Positions 18,410-26,938 of a stretch of DNA of 64,000 bases are shown here, in pieces; the first letter of the stretch is position 1; the number at the start of each line of letters is the position of its first letter. The position numbers were made by a program, and so were the translations under genes. The DNA lies in NCBI RefSeq assembly GCF_025562755.1, contig NZ_CP103300.1, positions 992,001 through 1,056,000 of the forward strand, given 5' to 3'. The notes below the pieces were generated by a model. It ran no database searches, was not told where the DNA came from, and saw only the letters and a list, made by a program, of their open reading frames with translations. This DNA comes from Endozoicomonas euniceicola. Lineage in GTDB: Bacteria > Pseudomonadota > Gammaproteobacteria > Pseudomonadales > Endozoicomonadaceae.

Positions 18410-19321
18410 TTACAAATTGATAATTTGAACTAGTTCATCATCCGTAGCTTCTGCCTCAGGGATGTTCCCAGAAAAAATAGTCTGATTATCTTCATGCTCA
18501 TACTCTTTACGTTCACCGGAACGATCAAGCTCAAGGCCCTTAAAGTTAAACAGACTTGTGTCAGCCATCTGTGAAGGAGAAATGTTCTGCATAGCTGTAA
18601 AAATAGACTCAATCCGGCTAGGGTTCTTCTTTTCCCATTCAAGCAGCATGGCCTTGATGTTTTGGCGCTGCAGGTTTTCCTGAGAGCCACAGAGGTTGCA
18701 TGGAATAATTGGAAACTCCATGATTCCTGCAAATTTCTTGATGTCCTTCTCGCGACAGTATGCCAGTGGGCGAATGACGATGTTGCGCTTGTCGTCAGAC
18801 AATAGCTTTGGTGGCATAGAAGACAGACGAGATCCGTAGAACATATTCAAGAACATAGTCTCAACTATGTCATCTTTATGGTGACCCAGTGCAATCTTCG
18901 TAGCACCAATTTCTTCTGCAAACGCATAAAGGGTTCCGCGACGGAGGCGAGAGCACAGTCCACAAGTCGTTTTGCCTTCTGGGATTTTAGACTTTACAAC
19001 CGAGTAGGTGTCCCTGTTAATGATATGGTATGGGACTTCTAAACCGTCCAGGTACTCAGGCAGGACATGCTCAGGAAAACCAGGCTGTTTCTGGTCAAGG
19101 TTCACGGCAACCAAATCAAATTTGATTGGAGCGCTTTTTTGCAGGCTCTGCAAAACATGAAGCATCGTATAGCTGTCAGCCCCGCCTGATAAGCAGACCA
19201 TCACCTTATCGCCATCTTCGATCATATTGAACTCTTCAATAGCTTTACCAGCATGGCGTCGCAGTCTCTTTTGCAACTTGTTGAATTCTGTCTTTTCAGT
19301 TCCAGTAAGGGAGATTGTCAT
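18410..19321 (-). CDS. ttcA: Second, intact TtcA carried by the element, altered at the insertion site
   Basis: A 303-aa tRNA 2-thiocytidine(32) synthetase. It is complete: N-terminal domain, PP-loop, the GKTTCGLCSRLRRG Cys pair, the ALGHHKDDIVET segment and the C-terminal CNLCGSQENLQRQ motif. It is highly similar by eye to the broken host protein across its length but clearly diverged, so it is not a recent copy. At the integration site it reads TCAGGCGGGGCTGACAGC (SGGADS) where the host has TCAGGCGGAAAAGACAGC (SGGKDS), so the 6-bp target is absent. PP-loop motifs in related families vary at this position, so activity is plausible. ATG 19321 is preferred over a TTG at 19345. A TATACT-type -10 lies about 35 bp upstream. 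Confidence 0.92.
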   Translation of the reverse strand: MTISLTGTEKTEFNKLQKRLRRHAGKAIEEFNMIEDGDKVMVCLSGGADSYTMLHVLQSLQKSAPIKFDLVAVNLDQKQPGFPEHVLPEYLDGLEVPYHIINRDTYSVVKSKIPEGKTTCGLCSRLRRGTLYAFAEEIGATKIALGHHKDDIVETMFLNMFYGSRLSSMPPKLLSDDKRNIVIRPLAYCREKDIKKFAGIMEFPIIPCNLCGSQENLQRQNIKAMLLEWEKKNPSRIESIFTAMQNISPSQMADTSLFNFKGLELDRSGERKEYEHEDNQTIFSGNIPEAEATDDELVQIINL

Positions 19322-19390
19322 ATTTTTCAGGGGGTCGTTTAGCAAAAGAGGGAAGTATAACGATCAGCCGGATTAACACCAGTCAGGTTG

Positions 19391-19400
19391 ACTGCTAATG
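19391..19400 (+). repeat. Left target-site duplication of the ISAs1-type IS
   Basis: ACTGCTAATG here is repeated exactly at 20639-20648 on the other side of the IS, a 10-bp duplication. Identical copies point to a fairly recent insertion. Confidence 0.9.
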
Positions 19401-20638
19401 CAGGGCGGTCTCATTTGGCACTAACTGCTTTGTCCTGAGACAGTAAACCTATTCAGAAAGTATGGCATTCTTTGCTCCAAGATTAAGGATTGCTGCACAT
19501 GACCCTCTTGGATATTTGTTCTGAACTAACTGAAATTCGCGCTGATAATCATCGATATCCTCTGCATCACCTTGTATTCATAGCTGTTTGTATGATCACT
19601 TGTGGAGCTGAAGACTGGAAAATGGTTTCTCAACTTGCCAGAAAAAAGAAATACTGGCTAAAGCTCTACATCCCTATGCCTCATGGTGTTCCATCACACC
19701 ACACTTTCATCCGGGTTTTCGAGCGACTTGACCCCGACGAGTTCCGGCAGTGCTTTATAAATTGGGTAAAGCAAATTGCTGAACGCACTCATGGTGAAGT
19801 TGTTGCCATTGATGGAAAAACACTACGGCGCTCATACGACAAAGGGGATAATAAAGCGGCTATTCATATGGTTAATGCGTGGGCTAGCCAGACCGGCATG
19901 GTGCTTGGACAGCTCAAAACAGCAGCTAAGTTGAATGAAATTACAGCCATTCCAGCTTTACTCGACATGCTGGAAATCAGTGGATGTATCGTCAGCACCG
20001 ACGCCATGGGGTGCCAAAAAGCGATCGCCGAAAAAATCAGAGAGAAAAATGCACATTATCTTCTGGCCGTTAAAGGAAACCAGCAGCTTTTACACGATGA
20101 CATTAAGCTTTATCTTGATGCCCTGACAACGAAGGAAAAGCTACCTGAAGGCGCAAGCTCTCATGAAACAGTAGAAAAAGGTCATGGTCGGATAGAAATA
20201 CGTCGCTGTTGGACGAGCACCGATATTCACTGGCTTGACCAGCGTGAGGACTGGAAGGAACTTGCCATGATCGGAGTTGTTGAAAGTGAGCGTCACGAAG
20301 GCAATAAAGTGAGCACTGAGCGTCGATACTTTATTTCCAGCCTGACAACAGATGCAAAAAACTTCATGAATTCGGTTCGTTCTCACTGGTCGGTGGAAAA
20401 TAACCTGCACTGGGTACTCGATATTGGCTTTAGAGAAGACGAATGCCGCATTAGAAAAGGTTTTGGTCCAGAAAATATGGCGATATTTAGGCAAGTAGCT
20501 CTGAACTTGTTAAAGCAGGAATCCACGTTGAAGCTTGGTGTTAAAAATAAGCGCATCATGGCAGCAGCGGATGATGAATATAGAACGCTGCTGCTTCAGG
20601 GGGTTATTTGAAAGTTAGTGCCAAATGAGATCGCCCTG
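19401..20638 (+). mobile_element. Intact ISAs1-family insertion sequence, 1238 bp
   Basis: The terminal inverted repeats are 25 bp (19401-19425 and 20614-20638) with one mismatch, beginning CAGGGCG. A single transposase gene fills the interior, and 10-bp direct repeats flank the element. All parts needed for mobility appear present. It sits 79 bp upstream of the element ttcA ATG. Confidence 0.93.
19499..20611 (+). CDS. ISAs1-family transposase
   Basis: A 370-aa DDE transposase. The N-terminus HRYPLHHLVFIAVCMITCG, the segment VVAIDGKTLRRSYD (first catalytic Asp), VSTDAMGCQK (second Asp) and the C-terminal SHWSVENNLHWVLDIGFREDECRIRKG (shown in part; the catalytic Glu follows HWVLD) are hallmarks of the ISAs1 family. 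ATG 19499 is chosen because AAGGA lies upstream; an in-frame TTG at 19490 is less likely. The stop lies just inside the right inverted repeat. Confidence 0.95.
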   Translation: MTLLDICSELTEIRADNHRYPLHHLVFIAVCMITCGAEDWKMVSQLARKKKYWLKLYIPMPHGVPSHHTFIRVFERLDPDEFRQCFINWVKQIAERTHGEVVAIDGKTLRRSYDKGDNKAAIHMVNAWASQTGMVLGQLKTAAKLNEITAIPALLDMLEISGCIVSTDAMGCQKAIAEKIREKNAHYLLAVKGNQQLLHDDIKLYLDALTTKEKLPEGASSHETVEKGHGRIEIRRCWTSTDIHWLDQREDWKELAMIGVVESERHEGNKVSTERRYFISSLTTDAKNFMNSVRSHWSVENNLHWVLDIGFREDECRIRKGFGPENMAIFRQVALNLLKQESTLKLGVKNKRIMAAADDEYRTLLLQGVI

Positions 20639-20821
20639 ACTGCTAATGGATAAGTGGTTTCACTATGCCCCCCCTGCGTCGGCATCGTTGACCCATCTTC
20701 ATAAGCGTCAGAGCAAACTCATTTATCAGTGGGTGAATACTCTGGCCTCCCGTGAACACTCACTCCACTAAATCGTGAACATTTTTTGCGAATTTCCAGA
20801 ATCACTGCTGGATGGCCCCAA

Positions 20822-20840
20822 AATACTCAGCCTGAGTATT
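20822..20840 (-). terminator. Terminator of the hsdR-ygjP operon
   Basis: AATACTCAG and CTGAGTATT form a perfect 9-bp stem. On the minus strand TTTT follows directly. It lies 3 bp after the stop of the YgjP-like gene, as expected for an intrinsic terminator. Confidence 0.6.
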
Positions 20841-20842
20841 AA

Positions 20843-21559
20843 CTACAACCCCATCCCTGCCCCATTATGCCGCAGCCAGCTGACATGCCTCTGATAATCC
20901 GGCAAAACCTTATCAACAGCATCCCAGAATTTAGCGTCATGGTTGCGGTATAACCGGTGGGCAAGCTCATGAATAATGATGTAGTCCAGCACAGCTAAAG
21001 GAGCCATAAGGCAGCGCCAGTGAAAATTAAGATCGCCTTTGCTAGTGCATGAAGCCCAGCGGTGCTGTAACTCCATAACTCTGACAGAACCAAAGGTGAC
21101 ACCCATTTTGGGTGCGAAGTGAGTAAGCCTCTGGTTGATCCTGTCCAGCCCTTTAGTCCGATAGAAGTTTTTAAAAATCTCCATGCCGGAATCAACGTGA
21201 TCCCGTCGCAGGAGGAAGCGCCCATTCTTTAAAACAAGCGCTTCATCCTGCTCATCAACCAGCTGCAGGCGGTAATTGCGCCCCAGATAGAGAAAGCCTT
21301 CACCGTTTACAAACTCCCGATGAACCTGCACCCGGTTCAGGTCTTCCCATTCCGCCAGGTTGCGATAAATCCAGCTGCGCTTCTGCTCGATAATGCTCTC
21401 AATTTTTGCCATGTCATAAGGCAGAGGGGCGCGTACCGTGACAGAGCCATCCCGTTCAATAAACAAACTGGTTGTCTTACGGTTGCTCTGCTTCAGGCTG
21501 TACTGAATATCCTGATATTGATGCAGGCTGGCTTCGTTATCAGTACTGGAATCACTCAC
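20843..21559 (-). CDS. YgjP/M48-like zinc metallopeptidase linked to restriction system
   Basis: A 238-aa protein with the metal motif HELAHRLYRNHDAKFW near residue 200 and the preceding WASCTSKGDLNFHWRL-type segment of the YgjP (DUF45) family. It starts with GTG at 21559, overlapping the end of hsdR by 8 bp (GTGAGTGA), so it is translated together with HsdR. YgjP-like genes often sit beside type I restriction genes; the role is unknown and may be protein quality control of the complex. The ISAs1 insertion lies downstream and does not disrupt it. Confidence 0.85.
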   Translation of the reverse strand: MSDSSTDNEASLHQYQDIQYSLKQSNRKTTSLFIERDGSVTVRAPLPYDMAKIESIIEQKRSWIYRNLAEWEDLNRVQVHREFVNGEGFLYLGRNYRLQLVDEQDEALVLKNGRFLLRRDHVDSGMEIFKNFYRTKGLDRINQRLTHFAPKMGVTFGSVRVMELQHRWASCTSKGDLNFHWRCLMAPLAVLDYIIIHELAHRLYRNHDAKFWDAVDKVLPDYQRHVSWLRHNGAGMGL

Positions 21560-24500
21560 CGGTAGTCATCCCCAAAATATCTTTTTCTCTTCTTCGTGCT
21601 AACGCCACAACCTCTGTAGCCAACAGCTCTCTCTGAGCTTTCAGCTGGGGAACCTTACTGAGGATCATACGTTTCTTGATTTTGCCCTGTAGCTCTGCCA
21701 CCAGATCTTCCCGCTCCCAGAAATCAAGGTTGCCAATATGCTCATTCAGATCGTCCATTATGGCGACAATGGTCAGTTTTACCTTATCAATGTGTGCTGC
21801 CATATCGCCATCTTTAAAAGCCAGGCTCACGATCAGATCAAAGAACGGGTCTTCCACTTTAGCATCAGGGCCACGACTTGCCAGTATCTCATCCCTTAAT
21901 GCACCAAGCTTCAGGGCCATCTGTTCCCAGTTATCACTGTGCTTTTTAATGATCTCATCAAGCTTTTCACTCATGCTTTTGTAGAACACAGGGTCATCAT
22001 CGGCACTGACTTTACAGTGCTTGCGGATAGCGTGTTCCATCTCACTGGCTTGGGCTTTAAGGTCAGGTTCTTTTTTAACTGACTTGATGAATTCATCACT
22101 GAACAACTCAACAGGTTTCACCTTGGGGCTCATTCCCAGGCTAATCAGATGCTCATTGACCAGGCTCCGCACTTTCTGGCCGACACCATGGAAGTTCATA
22201 GTCTCGTCTTTGTACCGTTCACGAGCCCTGGCCTGAACATGAACAAATTGGTACATAGGCAGCTTGTACGGGTTTGCCAAAGCATTAGGCATGACAATAT
22301 CCATACTCTGCAGAAACTTCTTGAAGTAAACGTTGAAACTGTCTCTCAGGCGGATATCTTCCAATAACTCCACAGCTGCCAGCAGAACCTGATAATGATC
22401 TTCCGGTGATAACTTCTGGTTGACCAACCGTTCTATCTGACTAACTCCGCCTTCCTGGAACAGCTGCAATAGCCGACGATAACGGCTTTCCAGAACAGGC
22501 ACTTCACTATCGATACTTTGCAAACCATTGAGAAGGTCTTCCTGATCCTCACCGGCATAAAGCGACAGGGCTTCTTTCAGGTTTTCCGTCAGACCGATGT
22601 AATCAACGATGTAGCCCCTTGTTTTCTCCTTATAGGTTCGGTTCACCCTCGCGATGGTTTGCAGCAGATTATGTTCACTGAGTCGTTTATCAATGTACAT
22701 AACCTGTTCAACCGGAGCGTCAAAGCCTGTCAGCAGCATATCGCAGACGATCAAAAAGGCGACGCCCGTTTCAGGCTTGTCGTCGTTGAAGGCCTTCTTG
22801 AAACTCTCCACGGCATCCAGGCTCTTTGACTCATTTCTTGCAGCAACAAAGTCAGCCTTTTCATTCGTCCCGTCGCTGGAAATGATGACCGCTGTTTTCA
22901 AAAACTTCAGCCGTTTCAGTATCTCAGAATTTTGTTCTGTCGCTGCCAGTGCTGCGTATTCTGAAATCTGTTGAGCAATCGCTTTGCGAATATAGGTCTG
23001 GTAGTGAATGCAGGCTTGTTTGGAAGAACACACCACCTGAGCCTTGAAGCCGGATGGCATAATGCCGCGCACGTAATGTCTGACCAGATCATTGGCAATT
23101 TCTTCTATCCGCTTCTCAGCATCAAGAATATCGCCCTCTGCGCCATACTTTTTGCGAATCTCCAACAGCTCTTCTTCGGTTCTGTCTTTGAACAGATTTT
23201 CAAATTTAGTGTCAAAGCCAGACCGGTCATATATCGCCGTATCAGCGGTACGCCCTTCATACAAAATCTGCAACGTGGCATTATCATCGACCGCATCCTG
23301 CAGCTTATATTTGTCGATATAGGCATCACCCTGACTGGCTCCAAAGCGCTTCCATGTGGGGTCTGTGTGATGATCGGCGATCAGCGGGGTTCCGGTGAAC
23401 GCAATGCGAGTCGCATTGGGAAATGCATCAAACAGGTTATCAGAAAGACTGGCTCTGCCTTTGCCGCTGCGCTGTGTTCTGTGTGCTTCATCGATCAGTA
23501 TCAAAACCTGGTCACGGTCATTGATAACACCAAAGTCCTGAAAGTAGGCGACTTCTACCTGATAATTGGCAGCGGCTTCCGCCACCCTGGTTTCATCTTC
23601 AGAATCCAAAGCCACCTTATATTCAGCAGACAACGCCTTACGCACACTGTCTGGCAGAAATGAGGCATCTTCCTCCCGAAACTTATGAATCATCACCATA
23701 TTCAGGTTGGATGCATCAGAAGACAGTTTGTTTTTGGCTTCCCTGCTACTGCTGATTTCTACGACAGTTTCACCGGTCAAGCCAGCGGTTTGGGTTAGCT
23801 GCTCCTCAAGATCCCTGCGATCATTCACCATCAGGACTTTGTAATCTTTCAGGCTTTGCATGCGCCGTAACTTACGCACCAGAAAGACCATGGTCAGGCT
23901 TTTTCCGCTTCCCTGGGTGTGCCAGATAACCCCCGAACGCTGGAGGGAAGTCTCCCCCTCCCCCATACGCTTAAGAATCTTATGCACCGCACGGAACTGC
24001 TGATAACGACAGATGACTTTAATTCGGTTTGAACCCGCTGCCATAAACAGGGTAAAGCTGCGAGTGATATCCAGCAGGCGTTGAGGATGCAGCATTCCCT
24101 GCACAAGCTGCTCCTGAGAACGATGCAGCATAACTTCCGGAGCATGATAGGGTTCATGGTCCGGGTAGATGGTTTTCCAGTTAAAGTAATACTCTTCTGA
24201 TGAAGTAATCGTACCGAACTTGCAGTCATCGCCGTAGGTGCTGATCATCAGCTGATTCGTGTAGAAAAGCTTTGGCTCACCTTCCCGGTTCTTCGAACTT
24301 TCCGGTTCACGCAGGTCAGCATAACGACGCAGCTGCTCGATCCCTTCAAACATCGGGTTAGTACAACTGCTGCTCAGCTCCTTACACTCAATCACCACGA
24401 GGGGAAGGCCGTTCACAAATAAAACGATGTCAGGGCGGACATGCCCTTTGGTATGCCCCGGAGTATCAATGCGGAACTGGTTGATGGCCGTAAAGGTGTT

Positions 24501-24878
24501 GTTTTGCCAGTGCTCAAAGTCAATGATTTTGACAACCGGACTGTCCTCACCGGTCAGCTCGTTCTTATCCACCTGCCATTTGTAGAGCCGTTCCAGAAAC
24601 GCCTGATTGGCTCCAAGTAATTTGTCAGTACCAAAATCGGTAAAGTCTTCCAGCAATCCATCCAGTTGCTCCGGAGTCAGCCATTGAGTCCCCTCCTCCG
24701 TGGTATTAATTTTCAGCACAGCACTTTTGAACTGCTCCGCCAGCACCACTTCCCTGAAACTGCTCCGGAAGCTGGTTGCCGGGTCTGAAGGGATGCCTGA
24801 GCCCAGGTCATAAACGTCCCAGCCCATTGATGAAAGCTGGGTTAACAGGGGACGTTCGACATCCTTGTATTCACTCAT
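21552..24878 (-). CDS. hsdR: Type I restriction endonuclease subunit R
   Basis: A 1108-aa motor and nuclease subunit. The N-terminal nuclease has RPDIVLFVNGLPLVVIECKE (PD-ExK type), followed by the Walker A HTQGSGKSLTM, the DEAH box IDEAHRTQ, motif III FTGTPL and the helicase motif TIARVNRTY. The start at 24878 (MSEYKDVERPLL) matches the usual HsdR N-terminus; upstream ATG 24962 adds 28 atypical residues. It is separated from hsdM/hsdS by about 12 kb, so it needs its own promoter within 24.88-25.17 kb. It looks intact. Confidence 0.95.
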   Translation of the reverse strand: MSEYKDVERPLLTQLSSMGWDVYDLGSGIPSDPATSFRSSFREVVLAEQFKSAVLKINTTEEGTQWLTPEQLDGLLEDFTDFGTDKLLGANQAFLERLYKWQVDKNELTGEDSPVVKIIDFEHWQNNTFTAINQFRIDTPGHTKGHVRPDIVLFVNGLPLVVIECKELSSSCTNPMFEGIEQLRRYADLREPESSKNREGEPKLFYTNQLMISTYGDDCKFGTITSSEEYYFNWKTIYPDHEPYHAPEVMLHRSQEQLVQGMLHPQRLLDITRSFTLFMAAGSNRIKVICRYQQFRAVHKILKRMGEGETSLQRSGVIWHTQGSGKSLTMVFLVRKLRRMQSLKDYKVLMVNDRRDLEEQLTQTAGLTGETVVEISSSREAKNKLSSDASNLNMVMIHKFREEDASFLPDSVRKALSAEYKVALDSEDETRVAEAAANYQVEVAYFQDFGVINDRDQVLILIDEAHRTQRSGKGRASLSDNLFDAFPNATRIAFTGTPLIADHHTDPTWKRFGASQGDAYIDKYKLQDAVDDNATLQILYEGRTADTAIYDRSGFDTKFENLFKDRTEEELLEIRKKYGAEGDILDAEKRIEEIANDLVRHYVRGIMPSGFKAQVVCSSKQACIHYQTYIRKAIAQQISEYAALAATEQNSEILKRLKFLKTAVIISSDGTNEKADFVAARNESKSLDAVESFKKAFNDDKPETGVAFLIVCDMLLTGFDAPVEQVMYIDKRLSEHNLLQTIARVNRTYKEKTRGYIVDYIGLTENLKEALSLYAGEDQEDLLNGLQSIDSEVPVLESRYRRLLQLFQEGGVSQIERLVNQKLSPEDHYQVLLAAVELLEDIRLRDSFNVYFKKFLQSMDIVMPNALANPYKLPMYQFVHVQARARERYKDETMNFHGVGQKVRSLVNEHLISLGMSPKVKPVELFSDEFIKSVKKEPDLKAQASEMEHAIRKHCKVSADDDPVFYKSMSEKLDEIIKKHSDNWEQMALKLGALRDEILASRGPDAKVEDPFFDLIVSLAFKDGDMAAHIDKVKLTIVAIMDDLNEHIGNLDFWEREDLVAELQGKIKKRMILSKVPQLKAQRELLATEVVALARRREKDILGMTTGE

Positions 24879-24985
24879 GAAAAACAACCAGTAACAATTG
24901 AGGATAGGCAACATAAATAAGCAGCAGCTTGAAGCCTGTGCCCGTGAGGCAGCCAAATCCATTAAAATTGAAAATTAAAGTGACC
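24652..24985 (-). repeat. Parent copy of the duplicated hsdR 5' region
   Basis: The first about 75 codons of hsdR and about 105 bp upstream recur, diverged and rearranged, at 28412-28790. Shared landmarks are TCCTCCGTGGTATT, GGGGACGTTCGACATCCTTG and AATAAGCAGCAGCTTGAAGC. Confidence 0.8.
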
Positions 24986-25173
24986 TAAACGACTTCCGCC
25001 AAGTTTACAGGGTTGCATCCGTGATTCCAGTCTCACTCTCCTCGCTCCCCCTGTTTTTCTCACTGCTTCAGGCATGCCTTGGTATCTGATAAGTACGTAT
25101 GTTCAGATGTCAGTCTCTGAGTGTAGGGTTTCTACTTATCCTGTCGTTTATTGCGTTGTTTGGGGTGGTACTA
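24986..25173 (+). promoter_or_regulatory. Conserved upstream block of Sel1 gene 1
   Basis: A block containing ATGCCTTGGTATCTGATAAG and CTGTCGTTTATTGCGTTGTT precedes all three Sel1 genes (also 26745-26938 and 31804-32008). Its shared conservation suggests a common promoter and leader duplicated with the genes. No exact promoter elements can be assigned. Confidence 0.5.
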
Positions 25174-26232
25174 ATGCACTTGAGAAGTGTGCTGTTCAGT
25201 TTGTTTTTTTTGTCTTTGTCCGCTGCAGGTTCAGGTGCTGTACCAGATCAGATTGGTTGTGATGCCTGTCTGTCAGAGAGTTGCCAAAAATCCTGCAGGT
25301 ACTGGCATCCGCTTGCGCAGGATGGTGATATAGGTGCTCAATTTTTAATGGGCATTACGTATCTATCAGATCAAAGTTACGAACAGGCCGTTACCTGGTA
25401 TCGCAAGGCCGCAGAGCAGGGGCATGCAGGTGCTCAGTACGAGCTGGGGTTCATGTATCTCAATGGTCAAGGCGTTAAACAGAATGACGAACAGGCTGCT
25501 GCCTGGTTTCGCAAGGCCGCAGAGCAAGGGGTCGCAGATGCTCAATACAGGTTGGGTTTAATGTATGGAAGTGGCATAAGCGTAAAACAGAGTTACGTTC
25601 AGGCCGCTGCTTGGTTTCGCAAGGCTGCAGAGCAGGGGCACGCAGATGCTCAGGTTGGCCTAGCACTCATGTATGAAGTTGGTCAAGGCGTTAAGCAGAG
25701 TGGCGAACAGGCCGCTGTCTGGTTTCGCAAGGCCGCAGAGCAGGGGCATGCAAATTCTCAGTACCTCTTGGGCGGCATGTATGAAGTTGGTCAAGGCTTT
25801 AAACAGAGTGACGAACAGGCTGCTGCCTGGTTTCGCAAGGCCGCAGAGCAGGGGGTCGCAGATGCTCAATTCAGGTTGGGTTTAATGTATGAACGTGGCC
25901 GCGGCGTAAAACAGAGTGACGAGCAGGCCGTTGCCTGGTATCGCAAGGCCGCAGAGCAGGGGTTGGCAGATGCTCAATTCAGGTTGGGTTTAATGTATGG
26001 AAGTGGTCAAGGCGTAAAACAGAGTGACGAACAAGCCGTTGCCTGGTATCGCAAGGCCGCTGAGGAGGGGCATGCAAATGCTCAGCACTTATTGGGCTTA
26101 ATGTATTTTGAAGGTATAGGTGTGGAAAAAAGTATCGAACAGTCGTTTTACTGGTCTCGTAAAGCTGCGAACCAAGGGCATGAAGATGCTCAAAAATATC
26201 TGAAAAATTTAGAAAAGCTTCTGAGTACATAA
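25174..26232 (+). CDS. Secreted Sel1-repeat protein 1 (8 repeats)
   Basis: A 352-aa protein. ATG 25174 gives a signal peptide (MHLRSVLFSLFFLSLSAAGS) matching those of the two paralogues; an upstream ATG at 25099 is less likely. After it come a Cys-bearing segment (CDACLSESCQKSC) absent from the paralogues and then eight 36-residue Sel1-like repeats (pattern AQ-LG-MY-G-GVKQSDEQA-WYRKAAEQG). Such helical solenoids mediate protein-protein contacts. The last repeat has the divergent GVEKSIEQSFYWSRKA cap shared by all three. It is on the opposite strand to hsdR. Confidence 0.88.
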   Translation: MHLRSVLFSLFFLSLSAAGSGAVPDQIGCDACLSESCQKSCRYWHPLAQDGDIGAQFLMGITYLSDQSYEQAVTWYRKAAEQGHAGAQYELGFMYLNGQGVKQNDEQAAAWFRKAAEQGVADAQYRLGLMYGSGISVKQSYVQAAAWFRKAAEQGHADAQVGLALMYEVGQGVKQSGEQAAVWFRKAAEQGHANSQYLLGGMYEVGQGFKQSDEQAAAWFRKAAEQGVADAQFRLGLMYERGRGVKQSDEQAVAWYRKAAEQGLADAQFRLGLMYGSGQGVKQSDEQAVAWYRKAAEEGHANAQHLLGLMYFEGIGVEKSIEQSFYWSRKAANQGHEDAQKYLKNLEKLLST

Positions 26233-26279
26233 GGTCTTGATAATGTTCGGTGTTCCCAGGCCATAAAACGTCTGCCCCG

Positions 26280-26392
26280 GAAACTCCCTGCAAACTTCCG
26301 CCTGCTGTTCCAGATAGCTGACCAGTTGCTCCTGATCCCGATTGATCCGGAGCAACCCCTCCTAATCCTGAAGCAGCCTGGCGGTTACTATA
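26280..26392 (-). repeat. Duplicated remnant after Sel1 gene 1 (copy at 28285-28397)
   Basis: Both copies contain TTCCAGATAGCTG and TTGCTCCTGATCCCGATTGA and, on the minus strand, encode a similar charged helical segment. They lie just after Sel1 genes 1 and 2, which shows that the genes were duplicated together with downstream sequence. Confidence 0.7.
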
Positions 26393-26528
26393 TTTCCGAA
26401 GCCTCAGAAAATCCGAAACCGATTAACACACCAATCATAGCCATTAATAACGCCACTTTCGTAATACCCTGCCCAGTCATAAAAACAGCCCTTGCCGTCC
26501 CTGCCCTCCTAAATAGGCTTCCTGCCAT
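26388..26528 (-). CDS. Possible small membrane protein or gene remnant, 46 aa
   Basis: Contains one hydrophobic stretch (VALLMAMIGVLIGFGFS). It may be the N-terminus of the degraded coiled-coil gene directly downstream in another frame. No ribosome site is clear, so it is probably not functional. Confidence 0.25.
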   Translation of the reverse strand: MAGSLFRRAGTARAVFMTGQGITKVALLMAMIGVLIGFGFSEASEI

Positions 26529-26744
26529 CGCGACTTCCGCGCACGGCTGAAGTTTCCTGAACTAATTCCCCATAAAGGACTCAAACGTTTTAATCAATGA
26601 TGGAATTTTGCAACACGGCGTACCGATTGCTTATCACCCCAGCGGTTGGTGGGGCTAATAACTGCCGCAACTGAAGCCGGGCTACCTCCTTGCTTGTCGA
26701 ATCAGGTGTAAAAAAAGCTGGTGATTCAGTCGAGTGGTTGCCGC

Positions 26745-26938
26745 AAGCAACCAAACTTCAAAAATCCGGATTTGGTTCACCCGTCAGTCATATCCATCAA
26801 TCTCCTCGCTCACCCTGCTTTTCTCACTGTTCCAAGCATGCCTTGGTATCTGATAAGTACGTATATTCAAGCATCAGCCTTTCAGAGTAGGTTTTTACTT
26901 ATTCTGTCGTTTATTGCGTTGTTTGAAGGGGGGTACTA
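26745..26938 (+). repeat. Conserved upstream block of Sel1 gene 2
   Basis: Nearly the same sequence as before Sel1 gene 3 (shared CAAGCAACCAAACTTCAAAA and TTCAAAAATCCGGATTTGG) and similar to the block before gene 1. A 33-codon frame here ends in TAATG overlapping the Sel1 start, but it is not conserved in the other two copies. Confidence 0.6.

Larger units (their letters stand above)
26233..26938. other. Gap between Sel1 genes 1 and 2 with gene remnants
   Basis: About 700 bp without a solid gene. 26280-26392 matches 28285-28397. On the minus strand it reads as a degraded coding segment (RINRDQEQLVSYLEQQAE) with an internal stop. A short hydrophobic frame precedes it. The last about 190 bp are the conserved Sel1 upstream block. 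Confidence 0.5.

Noticed and set aside
26840..26938. A 33-codon leader peptide ending in TAATG before Sel1 gene 2
   Set aside because: In Sel1 gene 1 the frame is shifted and in gene 3 it has an early stop, so it is not conserved.
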